Shown one piece after another: positions 11,995 through 22,718 of a stretch of DNA of 64,000 bases. The notes below the pieces were generated by a model. The model was not told the origin of the DNA and did no database searches. It saw only the letters and a list, made by a program, of their open reading frames with translations. Origin of the DNA: Fremontodendron californicum (Eukaryota > Streptophyta > Magnoliopsida > Malvales > Malvaceae); assembly GCA_030761205.1 (NCBI GenBank), contig JAULJL010000002.1, forward strand, positions 43,240,814-43,304,813, in the 5' to 3' direction. Position 1 is the stretch's first letter. Every line of letters starts with the position of its first letter. Both the position numbers and the translations under genes were made by a program.

Positions 11995-12945
11995 CTAATG
12001 ACGCTTTCCCAGTCCTCTATCAATCAGTGTCGTGGGATCCAACCACTTGGCATTTATAAGAGTTTGCACTTTCTTTTTGAATGCCATACAGTCTTCAATG
12101 TTATGGCCAACAATTCCACAATGATAATCACATTTTGCATTTGGATTATACCACCTTGGATATGGTGGTAACAGGGGTTTCAATGGGACACAGGCAACCA
12201 TGTGATTTTGGATCAGTATAGGGAGGAGCTCTTGGTAGCTGATTGGAATGGGATCAAAAGGCATTTGGGTCTTATCCTGGGGTCGTTTCTTAGTTACACA
12301 TGGCCTAGGAGTTGGGGCACTTGGTGGTGGCACTAAGGTCCGAACCGGAGTGTTTACATGGAGATGTGGCGGAACAGCATGGTGAGGGTATGGATTCGGA
12401 TACGGGGCCTTTGGAGGTTGTACATAGCTCGAGGTTCCTATCCCAGATGCTGGATAAGGTGGTTGATGAGGGAAATAGTATGAACTGGTAGTTGTTGGTG
12501 ATGGAATGGGATTCAGGAATCCCGTAGTGGTCATCCCAATGGACAATTGGACCATGGTAGGGTGGGGATACTGGCTTGGACCTCGAACAGTTTGCAGGTA
12601 TGGTACAGGATCCAAGGTTTCTATCTTTGGTATCAGGCTCTCAGGTTTAATCATTTTCACGATTTTGTCCATAATTTCATCAGGATTGCAACCTTTGTGG
12701 CATTGACAAGCGCAGGATCCAGCAAGGATTATGTGTTCTGGGCCTAATGGTTTTGGTTGATCCGAAGATGATGCGAAGCCCTGAGAAAGTTCACCTTTAC
12801 TGTTACCCATATCCTCAACCATTTTCAGCAATTTGGCAAGTTGTTCCTTCACCTTTCGGATTTCATGTCCATATTCCTCTTGATTGCGTTCCAAAGCACC
12901 CAATCGTTCCTCCGATTCATTCCTCATATCTCGAATCCCTTTCAT
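11995..12945 (-). CDS. Second gag-like ORF lacking the Gag core (316 aa)
   Basis: ATG at 12945-12943, uninterrupted to the stop. Residues about 1-50 are Glu/Lys-rich and coiled-coil-like. A Cys-rich stretch CACQCHKGC lies near residue 85. Residues about 120-225 are rich in Pro and Tyr. The last 90 residues resemble the C-terminus of the neighbouring Gag: FDPIPISYQELLPILIQNH here against VDPIPMTYSKILPQLIQNH there, then a knuckle-like CDYHCGIVGHNIEDC. The capsid-like core of the neighbour is missing. Tat/Ogre elements often carry an additional ORF upstream of gag, but similarity between the two in one element points to an internally deleted gag copy. Function is unknown. Confidence 0.7.
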   Translation of the reverse strand: MKGIRDMRNESEERLGALERNQEEYGHEIRKVKEQLAKLLKMVEDMGNSKGELSQGFASSSDQPKPLGPEHIILAGSCACQCHKGCNPDEIMDKIVKMIKPESLIPKIETLDPVPYLQTVRGPSQYPHPTMVQLSIGMTTTGFLNPIPSPTTTSSYYFPHQPPYPASGIGTSSYVQPPKAPYPNPYPHHAVPPHLHVNTPVRTLVPPPSAPTPRPCVTKKRPQDKTQMPFDPIPISYQELLPILIQNHMVACVPLKPLLPPYPRWYNPNAKCDYHCGIVGHNIEDCMAFKKKVQTLINAKWLDPTTLIDRGLGKRH

Positions 12946-14366
12946 GCAAATGAAAATGTCATGAGATTAGGAATACAATTATGAATGTACATGCTCTATT
13001 CCTATGTGCATGAATAAACTGATGATTAATGCATGAACATATACAGAGAAATTATGATGACTATGTATGCTATGGATGCAATCTAATGCCAGGTATATAC
13101 AGATAATGACTGTGCATGTCATAAACGTATCTTACAATGAATGACCATGCATGCTATGACTATAATATGATGTCAAAATGATACATGCAAAAATAAATGA
13201 ATTAACACAAAGGTATATACAAAGAAATCAATGATTACACGAAATTGGTGGGACTATTCAAAAATCTCATTATGCAGGATTTGCCTCCAATTTTTTTTTT
13301 TTTTTTTGATTTTTTTTTTGATAAACCAATCACATCATTTTCAAAAGAATTTCAGGGTGGATCTTACTATGGTACAATATGCAAATGTTCATGTGACACT
13401 ACCGGTTTTATGAAATCATCAAATTCAATTACCAACTGTTTATTGCAAAGAATGAGATCAACAATACAACCAAAAATGTACATGCTTTATTTACACATGC
13501 ATGAAATGTGCCACATGCAAAAATGCTTGAAAAAGGATTTTTTTTTTAAAAAAAACAGCTAATGAACATCTGCCCCAGCAATATCTGCTTATTTAGGCAT
13601 CACGATGCCTTCGAGGCGGAGTATCACATTTATTACGGGCGATGTACGTACATCGTTGCCCGATCTACCACACTTATTCGGAGTGTAAAACAGGTAACAA
13701 AAAGTTTAGAAATGTCCCTCCATGTGTTCCTATTTTCGGTATATCTAACGGAAATTCGGGATGGCTTCGCCTAGGTTCACTATATGAGGGTGAATCGGTT
13801 CTAAGGCCCCGAATTGTTCCTCACTGTCGCCAGTGAAGGCTAGTAAGGCACCCCGATAAAAGCGGGTTCAATTCGTTAGAGTATATTTTCCTATGCCCGT
13901 ACGGAGGATTATCACGAAGGCATTAGGTACTTTATACTCCGAAAGTGTTTCACTAGCCCATACGGAGGATCAATCACGAAGGCTTAGTTACTTTACTTCC
14001 ACTTAAAAGGACGGAACCCGGGTAGAGGATTCATGTTATGCAAATGCACGTGTAGTGTGTGTGGAGAAACAAAACAAACCTGTCACCACCTATTCTACAA
14101 ACCTTATTCTAAATGTCCTAACAATTAAAACATTCAAGAATAGTGTAACGCATTAACCAACAAGCAATTATAATATACAACCTAAATAACTAGAGAACAA
14201 TAATAAAATGCATGCACATGAGAATGAACATTTTTAAAAACATTTTATTATTTTCAAAATTCTCTTTATTAGAAAAATGTGGGAATTAAAATTAAATACC
14301 AATTAAACCAACCAAAACTGAGACTTTGATAACACACGACTATTTCTAGGCCTGACTCTCTAATAG
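12946..14366. other. 5' leader of the LTR element
   Basis: Lies between the primer-binding site and the first ORF in the element's own orientation. It contains poly-T runs at 13291-13308 and 13311-13319 and a GC-richer block (13560-14040) where cccatacggaggat and cccgtacggaggat recur. No protein-coding frame is convincing. The untranslated leader and packaging signals would be expected here. Confidence 0.55.
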
Positions 14367-14384
14367 TCCCCAGTGGAGTCGCCA
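14367..14384 (-). other. Primer-binding site, tRNA-Arg type
   Basis: The minus strand reads TGGCGACTCCACTGGGGA, three bases inside the LTR end. Its complement is the acceptor end of a tRNA including CCA. From memory it fits plant tRNA-Arg, the primer reported for Tat/Ogre elements. It sets the 5' side of the element at the right-hand LTR. Confidence 0.8.
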
Positions 14385-14387
14385 AGC

Positions 14388-14846
14388 TGTCGCAGCCTAA
14401 AAAAAAATAACGAAGTCTCATCGCAAGACTTTATTATTCGTTAAGCGTGACATTAAAAAAAACCCGAGGAAAAGTCGACTTAATTCCTCTAAAAATGAAG
14501 GTTTTGAAAATGACCTTAAAAAAGACATGGAGTCGCCACCAATCTTTTTTAGCTAGGTGTGATCGGCCACCTATTAAAACCGGTTTTATAAAATATTTTA
14601 AAAATTAATTAAAACATTTTAAAAACCAATTTCAAGTCTGCGTTTTAAACCAGAGAAATCAAAGAAGCAGGTTCGGGAGTCGGTTACGTGTGGGGAAGGA
14701 TTAGCACCCCCACAACGCCCGTATAAATCGGTACCTTATTAATCGTGTGTTATCTCAAGTCTCGGTAAAAGTTGGTTTTAAATTTAGTATTTCGAGTTAA
14801 TTCCCAATTTAAAAATAATTCCATTTTTTATTGAAAATGATCCGGA
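14388..14846 (-). repeat. Truncated 5' LTR (459 bp of ~4.6 kb)
   Basis: Matches 315-773 base for base except for three substitutions (456/459 identical). Similarity stops dead after tccgga, and the next base belongs to a copia polyprotein. About 4.1 kb of this LTR and its outer flank are missing. Confidence 0.93.
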
Positions 14847-16877
14847 GATTCTGCCACTGATTATGATCGGCTTCGTATTTTCGGATGCCCAGCATATTTT
14901 CACGTAAGTGAATCAAAACTGGATCCTAGAGCCAAGAAAGCTGTCTTCTTGGGCTTTAGTGAAGGAGTAAAGGCATTCCGACTGTGGAACCCTGAGTCAA
15001 AGAAAGTCATCGTAAGCCGAGATGTTACCTTTGACGAATCTGTAATGCTGAAACTGTCAACTCCAGAGAATGAGAACCATGATTCTCTAAAGCAGGTGGA
15101 GTTTGAATCTGAAGATGCTGGTCAAAATTTCGATGAATCTGAACCAGAATCTGATGACACCTTAACTGAAGTGGAGGAGTCATCACCGGAAATCTTTCAG
15201 CAACCTGAATCTATTGCCACCAGCAGACCGAAAAGACATATTCGGAAACCTGCTCGGTACACAGACATGGTGGCATTCGCCCTTCCAGTAATTGATGATG
15301 ATGTCCCGATCAATTACAAAGAAGCTGTAAACAGCCCAGAGCATGCCCAGTGGAAGGAGGCGATGGATGAAGAGATGACATCACTTCATCAGAATCAGAC
15401 TTGGAAGTTGGTTCCACTTCCAACACTCAAAAGAACAATTGGGTGCAAATGGGTCTTTGCCAAAAAGGATGGTGCTACTGGCAAAGACAGCATCAGATAC
15501 AAAGCCAGACTGGTAGCCAAAGGTTACGCTCAAAAAGAAGGAATAGACTACAATGAGGTATTTTCACTTGTTGTTAAGCATGCATCTATTCGGATATTAT
15601 TGGCTTTAGTAGCACAGTATGACCTAGAGTTAGTTCAACTTGATGTAAAAACTACATTCCTCCATGGTTCCTTAGAGGAGGAAATTTATATGACTCAACC
15701 AGATGGTTTTAGAGTCCCCGGTCGTGAAGATTGGGCATGTAAGTTGAACAGGTCTCTATACGGTCTGAAGCAGTCACCGCGACAGTGGTACAAGCGGTTT
15801 GACACCTTTATGTTGGATCAGAAGTACACACGCAGTCAATTTGATCACTGTGTTTATTTCCGGAAACTCCAAAATGAATCATTTATCTACTTGCTTTTAT
15901 ATGTTGATGATATGCTAATCGCATCTATAAGCAAGGTGGAGATCGACAGGCTGAAGGCTCAACTGAGCTCAGAGTTCGAGATGAAGGATCTTGGAGAAGC
16001 CAAGAAAATTCTTGGGATGGAAATCAGCAGAGATAGAAAAAATGGTGTGATCAAATTAACCCAGGCTCAGTATCTGAGCAAAGTACTTCAGAGATTTGGC
16101 ATTAATGATAAGACCAAATCTGTAAGTACTCCTTTGGCGGCACATTTCAAACTCAGTGCATTGATGTCACCAAGTACAGATGGTGAGAAGAGACAGATGG
16201 ATCATGTTCCATATGCCAATGCAGTAGGTGCCCTAATGTATGCAATGGTGTATACGAGACCTGATATTTCACATGCTGTCAGTATGGTAAGCCGGTACAT
16301 GCATAATCCTGGTAAAGGCCATTGGCAAGCTGTGAAATGGATTCTACGGTACATTCATGGTACTGTGGAAACAGGCTTAAAATTCGAGAGAAGTAAAACT
16401 ATTGGCAAGCATCTTGTCGGATATGTGGATTCAGACTATGCTGGAGATCTTGATAAGCGTCGTTCAACTACTGGTTATGTGTTCACCATAACAGGAGGAC
16501 CAGTAAGTTGGAGATCAACTTTACAGTCAACGATAGCTCTGTCTACAACAGAAGCAGAGTACATGGCTGTAACGGAAGCTTTCAAGGAAGCAATTTGGCT
16601 TCAAGGATTGATTGATGATTTCGGGATAGCACAGGAAAAGGTAGATGTTTTCTGCGATAGTCAGAGTGCCATTTGCCTAGCTAAGAACCAAGTTAATCAC
16701 AGTCGGACCAAGCATATTGATGTTCGCTACCACTTTATCCGAGAAATAGTAGATGAAGGAAACATTCTACTACAGAAGATCGGGACTGCAGATAATCCCG
16801 CAGATATGCTAACCAAAATAGTTTCTGGGATCAAGTTTCAACATTGTTTGGACTTGATCAATGTCTCTCGAGTTTAA
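14847..16877 (+). pseudogene. Copia Pol fragment: integrase tail, reverse transcriptase, RNase H
   Basis: An uninterrupted frame of 676 codons plus stop, entering in phase at 14847 (DSATDYDRLRIFGCPAYF...). Order: the end of integrase (FLGFSEGVKAFRLWNPESKKV), an acidic linker, then RT with VQLDVKTTFLHG and the catalytic YVDD at 15900-15911. RNase H follows with VDSDYAGDLDKRRSTTGY and ALSTTEAEYMA, and the end is KHIDVRYHFIREIV...NPADMLTKIV. The frame is intact, so the element died by truncation and not by point mutation. It cannot be translated normally because its promoter and start are gone. Confidence 0.92.
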
Positions 16878-16938
16878 AGCATCTGAAGGAGGAATGGAGG
16901 AAGCTCTGATCAGTGAATTCTCTCTGTGGATTCTCGCC

Positions 16939-16948
16939 AAGGTGGAGA
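16939..16948 (+). other. Polypurine tract of the copia element
   Basis: The tract aaggtggaga lies directly before TGTTGA, the start of the 3' LTR. The same arrangement is characteristic of Tork/Tnt1-type elements. Confidence 0.8.
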
Positions 16949-16949
16949 T

Positions 16950-17446
16950 TGTTGAATATTGGCTCAAAGTCACCAAAGGTGGCTTACCACCAACCAAGGA
17001 AGCTTCCACCATAGCCACCAACCATGGGGGCTCCCACCATGATAGTTGGTGGATGGTGGCTACTTTGTTTGCCACTAGCTATGTGTTCCCACCATAATAG
17101 TTGGTGGATGGTGGCTACTTTGTTTGCCACTAACTATGTGTTCACACCATGGATGGTGCCTATAAAAGGCCATGTAGAGTGAGAGAGAAAAATGTGTGAG
17201 TGAGAGTTTAAGAGTTAAGCAAATTCTCTAAGTCTATTAGAGTTTTCTGGTATTGTTGAGTTGTGAGTTCAGTGCTAGCATAGCACCTTGAATTCTGTAT
17301 ATGTTTGTACTCCATCTCCATTAATACAAAGCTTCAAGCTCCTCCTCCCGTGAATGTAAGCACACTTGCTGAACCACGTAAAATATCTGTGTTTCTTTTG
17401 TGTGTTTTTTTCGGTTTTAGTAATCTCGATTTAGTTCCGCACAACA
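16950..17446 (+). repeat. Copia 3' LTR (about 497 bp)
   Basis: Begins TGTTGAATAT after the polypurine tract and is taken to end at ...gcacaaca. It contains a TATA box (tataaaag, 17161-17168), presumed to be the element's promoter. It also holds a 55-bp internal direct repeat at 17033-17142. The right end is estimated from the usual ACA terminus; with no second LTR it cannot be verified. Confidence 0.75.
17033..17142 (+). repeat. Two tandem 55-bp units in the copia LTR U3
   Basis: Each unit runs cccaccat(g/a)atagttggtggatggtggc...ctatgtgttc. The copies differ at only a few positions. They sit just upstream of the TATA box, where duplicated U3 motifs often act as enhancer units in LTR elements; that role is inference. 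Confidence 0.8.
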
Positions 17447-18353
17447 CTACTTTGTTCGACCACTGTTTGTGCTGCCCTGTCAGCCGGAATTGACATTTCG
17501 TAACCAGCCCCTCCCCAGTCCCTACGGAGCTGTCTTAAAAAAACCCTCTAGCTGTGCCAAAGCGGTCAATCGAAGCTGTAGATCTTAACGTCCCGTACCC
17601 ATAAATTGAGACTTGAGAGATAGGTCGTTGCATATGCAACAATGCAACCTATGTAAACTGAATGTGAGCCATACGTGTCTTTTCACAAATTTTGTAGTTA
17701 TCTAATTCTAATTCTAAGTATACGTATTTTTGTTTAGTTTTATTTACTAGAGAGCATAATTTGAACATTTACTTGTATAAAACCCCAATTTTAAAAAGAA
17801 TAGTACATGCCATTTGTCTGTGTTAAACTTATAATAAACAAAATTTATTTCTTTTTCTGTATGCAATTGAAGCAATGGTAGTTTAAGTTTAGTTTTTTGA
17901 ATCAATAAATATTTGTAGCCAAAAGCATTGTAGATGGAAATTTCACCCAAAAAGTTCACATTATAGTAGATTGTTGGATTCATGATGACCATGGCGCCAT
18001 CTAGCCCGGTAGGCTACGGCCCACGGGACTTGGTTAGGTTTCAGATACGTGGCCCATAAACCAATGATCCACTTTGGACTAAACTTTCTGGACTTGGCAC
18101 TTGCAATTTCATTTCATCCTCGCCGTATATAATCCAACGAGATTAGGTTTAGGGAGCCGACTGCGGTTCAATGTCCATCAATACGAATACTTTCTCTTTC
18201 AGCGCCCGCTAAGGAAACAAAAGGGAAGCTCATAAAGAATCCGCTACACAATCGCCGCGAATCTCCACCGTTCAATTTCCTCTTGTCACTTTTCTTTTTT
18301 GGTCTCGCCGTCGCGGATGAAGAAGGGCTGATTGCAAATTTGTGATTAATGTT
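17447..18353. other. Intergenic region and MED19-like promoter/5' leader
   Basis: Unique-looking sequence without a gene. A TATA-like gtatataatc lies at about 18125, followed by a pyrimidine-rich leader up to the start codon of the next gene. Transcription of that gene plausibly starts at about 18155-18200. Confidence 0.5.
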
Positions 18354-20104
18354 ATGGATCTTGAAAGCAAGAAGTTTGGAAGCGGTATTCTTCTTTTCTT
18401 TTTAAGTAATAATTTGGGATTAAAAGTTACTGATTCAAGGGATTTTTCTTTTTCTTTTTTGTATTTAGGTGAATGTTGATGATGAATATATTTACTCATT
18501 TATAACTTCATGTTATTGATTTGATTCACTGCTTTATCAGAGCTTCACGATGTGAAGATTATCTCGTGGGGTTTAAATACAGTGATACAGTAATTTTGAG
18601 CTTCATCAAATGAAACCCTTGAGAGAATTCTTGAGAAAGCATTTACTCAAACATATAAAATACTACTATTAGTATTTTGGTTTCTTGTCTTCTTTAGGAT
18701 AATTTTTGATTAGTTTCGAAGTCATTAGCAATCGTGTTTTATATATTTTCAGAAGTTAGGAAGTATGTATTTTTTGGGGTTTAAATTTTGTGAGACAAAA
18801 TGAAGCAAAATTATCATGGATTGGGATTTCCCTCTTTTTGTCTTGTAGTATTAGAAATTTAGGATGACTTAATAAGTTAATAGACATTCTCCCTTAAAAT
18901 TCTGTTGCGGGCTCATTTTTGTCCCTGTATTTTCTGTGTTTTAAATTTTATGATGCAATTGGATCATTACATTGGTTTGAGTACATTTTTGTTTGGCCGA
19001 GGCCCTTTATACAATAACAGGACCTAAGGAACTTGGTGGTGCTGTTGATCTCATAAACCAATTCAAACTCTGGCCGCACCATGAATTCTTTTGCAAGAGG
19101 TCACTGCCTTTGTCAATATCAGAGACAAACTATGTTCCAAATGTGGTCGGAGACACGGAAATCAGGAAAGGCAAAGGGATGGAGTTGGATCAGCTTTTCC
19201 AAAATGCCTCTGATTCGGGACGGAGAAATCTACGCATATGTCCTTTTAACTTGGGTTTACTTGGGGAAACCTTCCAAATGAGAGAAATTGCTCATGTTGA
19301 CCTGCCTTTGGTAATCATTTGGCTATTAATGTTTCTCTATTTTTAAAATCATACTTGTGTTTTTCTTCCCCCGGCACTTTCTCTTTTTTTTGCCTTAAAT
19401 TGTAACTTGGAGACTTAGGTGCTTGTAATATAGGTTGTGTCATGTGATCTAGCAAGCCACATGTGCTGCAGTGTGCTGAAAATTTGAAATCTTTTAATAT
19501 AGATGTCTATGTACCTTGATCTAATATATAACAGGCAGAGAAAGGGATCCCTACAATGTTGTCTATGTCAAGAGCTGAGTCCAAAGACAAGAAGAGGAAG
19601 CGTATAAAGCAAAAAGACAAGGGTAAAGAGAAAGATAAATATCAAAAGCATAAGCATCATCAAAAGGACATAAGTAGTGATAAAAAAAAAAGTAAAATTA
19701 ATCATCTTGATTCTGGTCCTGAGCATTTGAAGAAACCACTAGACATGGTTTGTAAGCTATTCCTCTCTTATGATTTATGCAGGGTGTAATGTATATTGAT
19801 TTTTTGATCTTGTCTGTTAAAAATATCAATTATGCGGTGGCGATGTGGCGTATAACATGGGCCTTAATGGTTTTTCTTTCTTTTGTTCATATTCTTCTAG
19901 AAAAGGAGGTATGCTGGGAATGGTGATCTTTTTGATGTTCACAGGCAACAAAAATGGCCGGGTAAATTATTTATTTATTTTGCCCCTTACCAAAGTGTAT
20001 ATTTGAATCGTTTACTTTATATGAAGCCTCTCGTTTCCTATTGTATTACCATGTAATTGGGCTGATCATGGTTTTCTTTGGTTATGTAATCCTCAGAACC
20101 CTAG
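18354..20104 (+). CDS. MED19A: Mediator subunit 19a-like protein
   Basis: Five coding exons read from splice sites and phase: 18354-18384, 19021-19310, 19535-19747, 19901-19961, 20097-20104 (603 nt, 200 aa). The N-terminus MDLESKKFGSGPKEL leads into the conserved MED19 core: GAVDLINQFKLWPHHEFFC, KRSLPLSISETNY, NVVGDTEIRKGKGMELDQL. The third exon is Lys/His-rich (KDKGKEKDKYQKHKHHQKD), as in plant MED19a. MED19 joins the head of the Mediator complex and links activators to RNA polymerase II in the nucleus. The C-terminus is odd: the last two exons resemble the family's KKRKHDGDDDLNDIHKHKR region only weakly and end early (...QQKWPEP). The start is supported by family similarity and the in-phase intron. 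It may be a diverging paralogue; the core is intact. Confidence 0.8.
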
Positions 20105-20110
20105 AAAGAT

Positions 20111-20252
20111 TTGAGATGGCAAGCTAAAGATGGCTGGTTGAAAACTTGTCTCCTGAACTTCCCTAGATTGAGATGGCAAGCTAAAGATGGCTGGTTGAAA
20201 ACTTGTCTCCAGAACTTCCCTAGATTGAGATGGCAAACTAAAGATGGCATTT
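20111..20252 (+). repeat. 57-bp tandem repeat just after the MED19-like stop codon
   Basis: Copies start at 20111, 20168 and 20225 (spacing exactly 57 bp). They share ttgagatggcaagctaaaga followed by tggctggttgaaaacttg. The first two differ at one or two positions and the third is partial. The array lies in the presumed 3' untranslated region. 57 is a multiple of three, so the array has an open frame. Confidence 0.85.
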
Positions 20253-21029
20253 TGCTATTGGAGGTACCAAGTCATGAATCAACATTGTGGACTATGAATC
20301 TATGATCCTCATCTCAAATGTGGTAAGAAAATGGATATTGTTGATGTTGCTGAGGATAGTTGTTTGTGATCGAACTGGCTGCAAGGTGAAGCAGCAATGC
20401 TTCAGTAGGAGGCCAAAACCCAATTTATGAAGAATTAGTCCGATCTTGACTAGTCTTTATGTTTTTCATTTTTTGTTATCAGTTCACTTGGGGTTTGCTT
20501 TGGAATCAAGAATTTTACTATCATTGGTGCCAGTGTCACTTGGAACATTGAGAACTTGCTATCATACATTCAATGGAAGTTATGTAGAATTTCAATTTGT
20601 TGAATCTTTGTTTGTATGATAACTGAACTGACAGATGCAGTTAGTTGATGACTTACCAAAAAAAAAAAAAATCAGAAGTCAAAATTATTAATTTTTTTTT
20701 TGCAGAAGAGTAACGAAATAAAAGTTATAGTAGCAAACTAGGCGTTAGAACTTAGAAGAGGCTATTCCACATGCTAAAGCTCTGTTTTCTTTCATATTTG
20801 CTTTTGTAGTTTTTTGCCCTTTTCCAACTGAAAGAAAGAGGATTACTTTTGCTGATTGCTAATCAACCATTGGCCAAGGCTGCTGAACTTTCGTAGCAAG
20901 TCGTTTTCAATGCATTCCTTACATTTATAACTAGAAATAGATTGACAACGATTCATTATTTGCAACTTTTAGGAGCACTCGTTTCCGTGATATGACGTCG
21001 TTTTCATTTCATGTTTTGTGATTATTTGT
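20253..21029. other. Probable 3' UTR and intergenic sequence
   Basis: No gene seen. The first ~400 bp is plausibly the 3' end of the MED19-like transcript. Poly-A and poly-T runs occur near 20658 and 20692. Confidence 0.4.
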
Positions 21030-21050
21030 GCACATTTATTGTTGAATAAA

Positions 21051-21608
21051 TTTGAAAAATATGTTGTCAATAATTAAATTATTGTTAAATGGTATAATGA
21101 GTAAAAATTATTTTAGAAAGAGAAATAAAAAATAAAAAATTATTAAAAAGGAATTTGTAAAGACAAAATTACCTTTATAAAACAACTTTCTCCTTTTTTT
21201 CCTCTTATTTTTAATTTATTTTTTAATAAAAAAATAAAGTTTTTGAAAATGATTTTTTTATTTAAAAAAATACTTTTTAACATTTTAAATTTTTTATTTA
21301 CTTTTTTAAATTAAATTTTTTTTAAAAATAACATTTTTTTTCTAAAATTATTTTTCCTTTATTTTTTTAATTTAAAAAAATAAATCTTTAAATATTTTTT
21401 GTTTTAAATTTATTTTGTATTAAATTTTTTAAAAAATAATATTTTCTTAATAAAGGAGACAGGAAAAATAATTTTTTTTGTTAAGGGTAATTTTGTCTTT
21501 ACAATATCCTTTATAATAATTTCTAATTTTTCATTTCTCTTTTTTAAATAATTTTTATCCATTATACCATTTAACAATAATTTAGTTATTGACAGCATGT
21601 TTTTCAAA
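21051..21608. repeat. Fold-back (inverted-repeat) element, copy 1
   Basis: The left arm from tttgaaaaatatgttgtcaa (21051 to about 21173) is the imperfect reverse complement of the right arm (about 21485-21608) ending ttgacagcatgtttttcaaa. The ~310 bp between the arms is almost pure A/T. Long arms without coding capacity suggest a MITE or fold-back element. No clear target duplication was found. Confidence 0.75.
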
Positions 21609-22157
21609 ATTACCCTTGATTGTTTGCGTAGCTCTACTCCATTAATACAGTAACTCTGCAAGAATAAATGTTTCTTGCGCGTCTCCATTAAAGCAACAAG
21701 CTATAATAAATGTTTTAAGCATTAACTGCAAACAGGTGTTAACTAATGAACCCGACTGGACACCTGCTTTTTCACTATTTATTGCCTTTCGGCGCATTTG
21801 CTTATGCTAAACGGCGCCGTCTTTAACGCTTTCGTAATTTTTTACAATTTTTCTGTTTACGCGTTAACCAACTATCTCAACTAGAATAAATGATTTGAGT
21901 CTCCTGCATTTAATTTCCATTGTCTTCTCTGCTTTAACCCAATTACTCAACTCCAACCATTAATGGTTATGAGCACATTAAATGCTTTATCATTAAATGT
22001 TTTATACATCACTTTTTGCATCTACACGCGTTATTGCCTTATTATATTCCAAAAAACCGAATTAGCCCTTTGCGATCTCACTCTATTCCTCTCTTGCTTC
22101 TGTGTTTTTTTTTTCTTTTACGCGTTTTGTGTCTATGTGCATTTATTGCTGGATAAA

Positions 22158-22718
22158 TTTGAAAAACATGCTGTCAATAATCAAATTATTGTTAAATGAT
22201 ATAATGAGTAAAAATCATTTTAGAAAGAGAAATAAAAAATAAAAAATTATTACAAAGGAATTTGTAAAGACAAAATTACCTTTATAAAACAACTTTCTCA
22301 TTCATTTTCCTCTTATTTTTTAATTTATTTTTTAATAAAAAAATAAAGTTTTTTGAAAATAATTGTTTTTATTTATAAAAAAACTTTTTTACATTTAAAA
22401 TTTTTTATTTACTTTTTAAATTAAACTTTTTAAAAAATAACATTTTTTTTTCTAAAATTATTTTTCCTTTATTTTTTCGAATCTAAAAAAAATAAATCTT
22501 TTAATATTTTATGTTTAAAATTTATTTTTAATTAAAATTTTTAAAAAATAATATTTTCTTAATAGAGGAGACGAGAAAAATAATTTTTTTATTAAGGGTA
22601 ATTTTGTCTTTACAATATCCTTTATAATAATTTCTAATTGTTCATTTCTCTTTTTTAAATAATTTTTATCCATTATATCATTTAACAATAATTTAGTTAT
22701 TGACAGCATGTTTTTTAA
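22158..22718. repeat. Fold-back element, copy 2
   Basis: Same structure and sequence as the copy at 21051-21608, displaced by about 1.1 kb. It was carried along in the larger tandem duplication and did not insert independently, because the flanks match as well. Confidence 0.75.

Larger units (their letters stand above)
315..14846 (-). mobile_element. Non-autonomous gag-only LTR retrotransposon (TR-GAG type, Tat/Ogre-like)
   Basis: Seen: an LTR beginning TGTAGACACC and ending GGCTGCGACA (minus strand), a polypurine tract beside one LTR, a primer-binding site beside the other, and two gag-like ORFs on the minus strand. Extensive tandem repeats lie between gag and the 3' LTR. No reading frame for protease, RT, RNase H or integrase is present in the 8.8 kb (901 bp to 9735) where pol and the 3' LTR would lie. 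Very long LTRs, a tRNA-Arg-type primer site and a repeat-rich 3' untranslated region are features of the Tat/Ogre branch of Ty3/gypsy. Retention of gag alone matches the TR-GAG class. The element presumably depends on enzymes of an autonomous relative. Its 5' LTR is truncated at 14846, so it is no longer structurally complete. Three differences in 459 shared LTR positions point to a recent insertion. Confidence 0.85.
14847..17446 (+). mobile_element. 5'-truncated Ty1/copia retrotransposon, Tork-like
   Basis: Consists of the 3' part of the polyprotein, a polypurine tract and a 3' LTR. The 5' LTR, gag, protease and most of integrase are absent. The RT/RNase H sequence style (KLNRSLYGLKQSPRQWYKRF, LLLYVDDMLIA, ADMLTK) resembles the Tork lineage that includes Tnt1. 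The truncation point coincides exactly with the broken LTR of the neighbouring element. Confidence 0.9.

Noticed and set aside
20111..20305. 64-codon frame over the 57-bp repeat as a separate protein
   Set aside because: Begins just after the MED19-like stop and consists of the tandem repeat. Kept only as a question in the findings.
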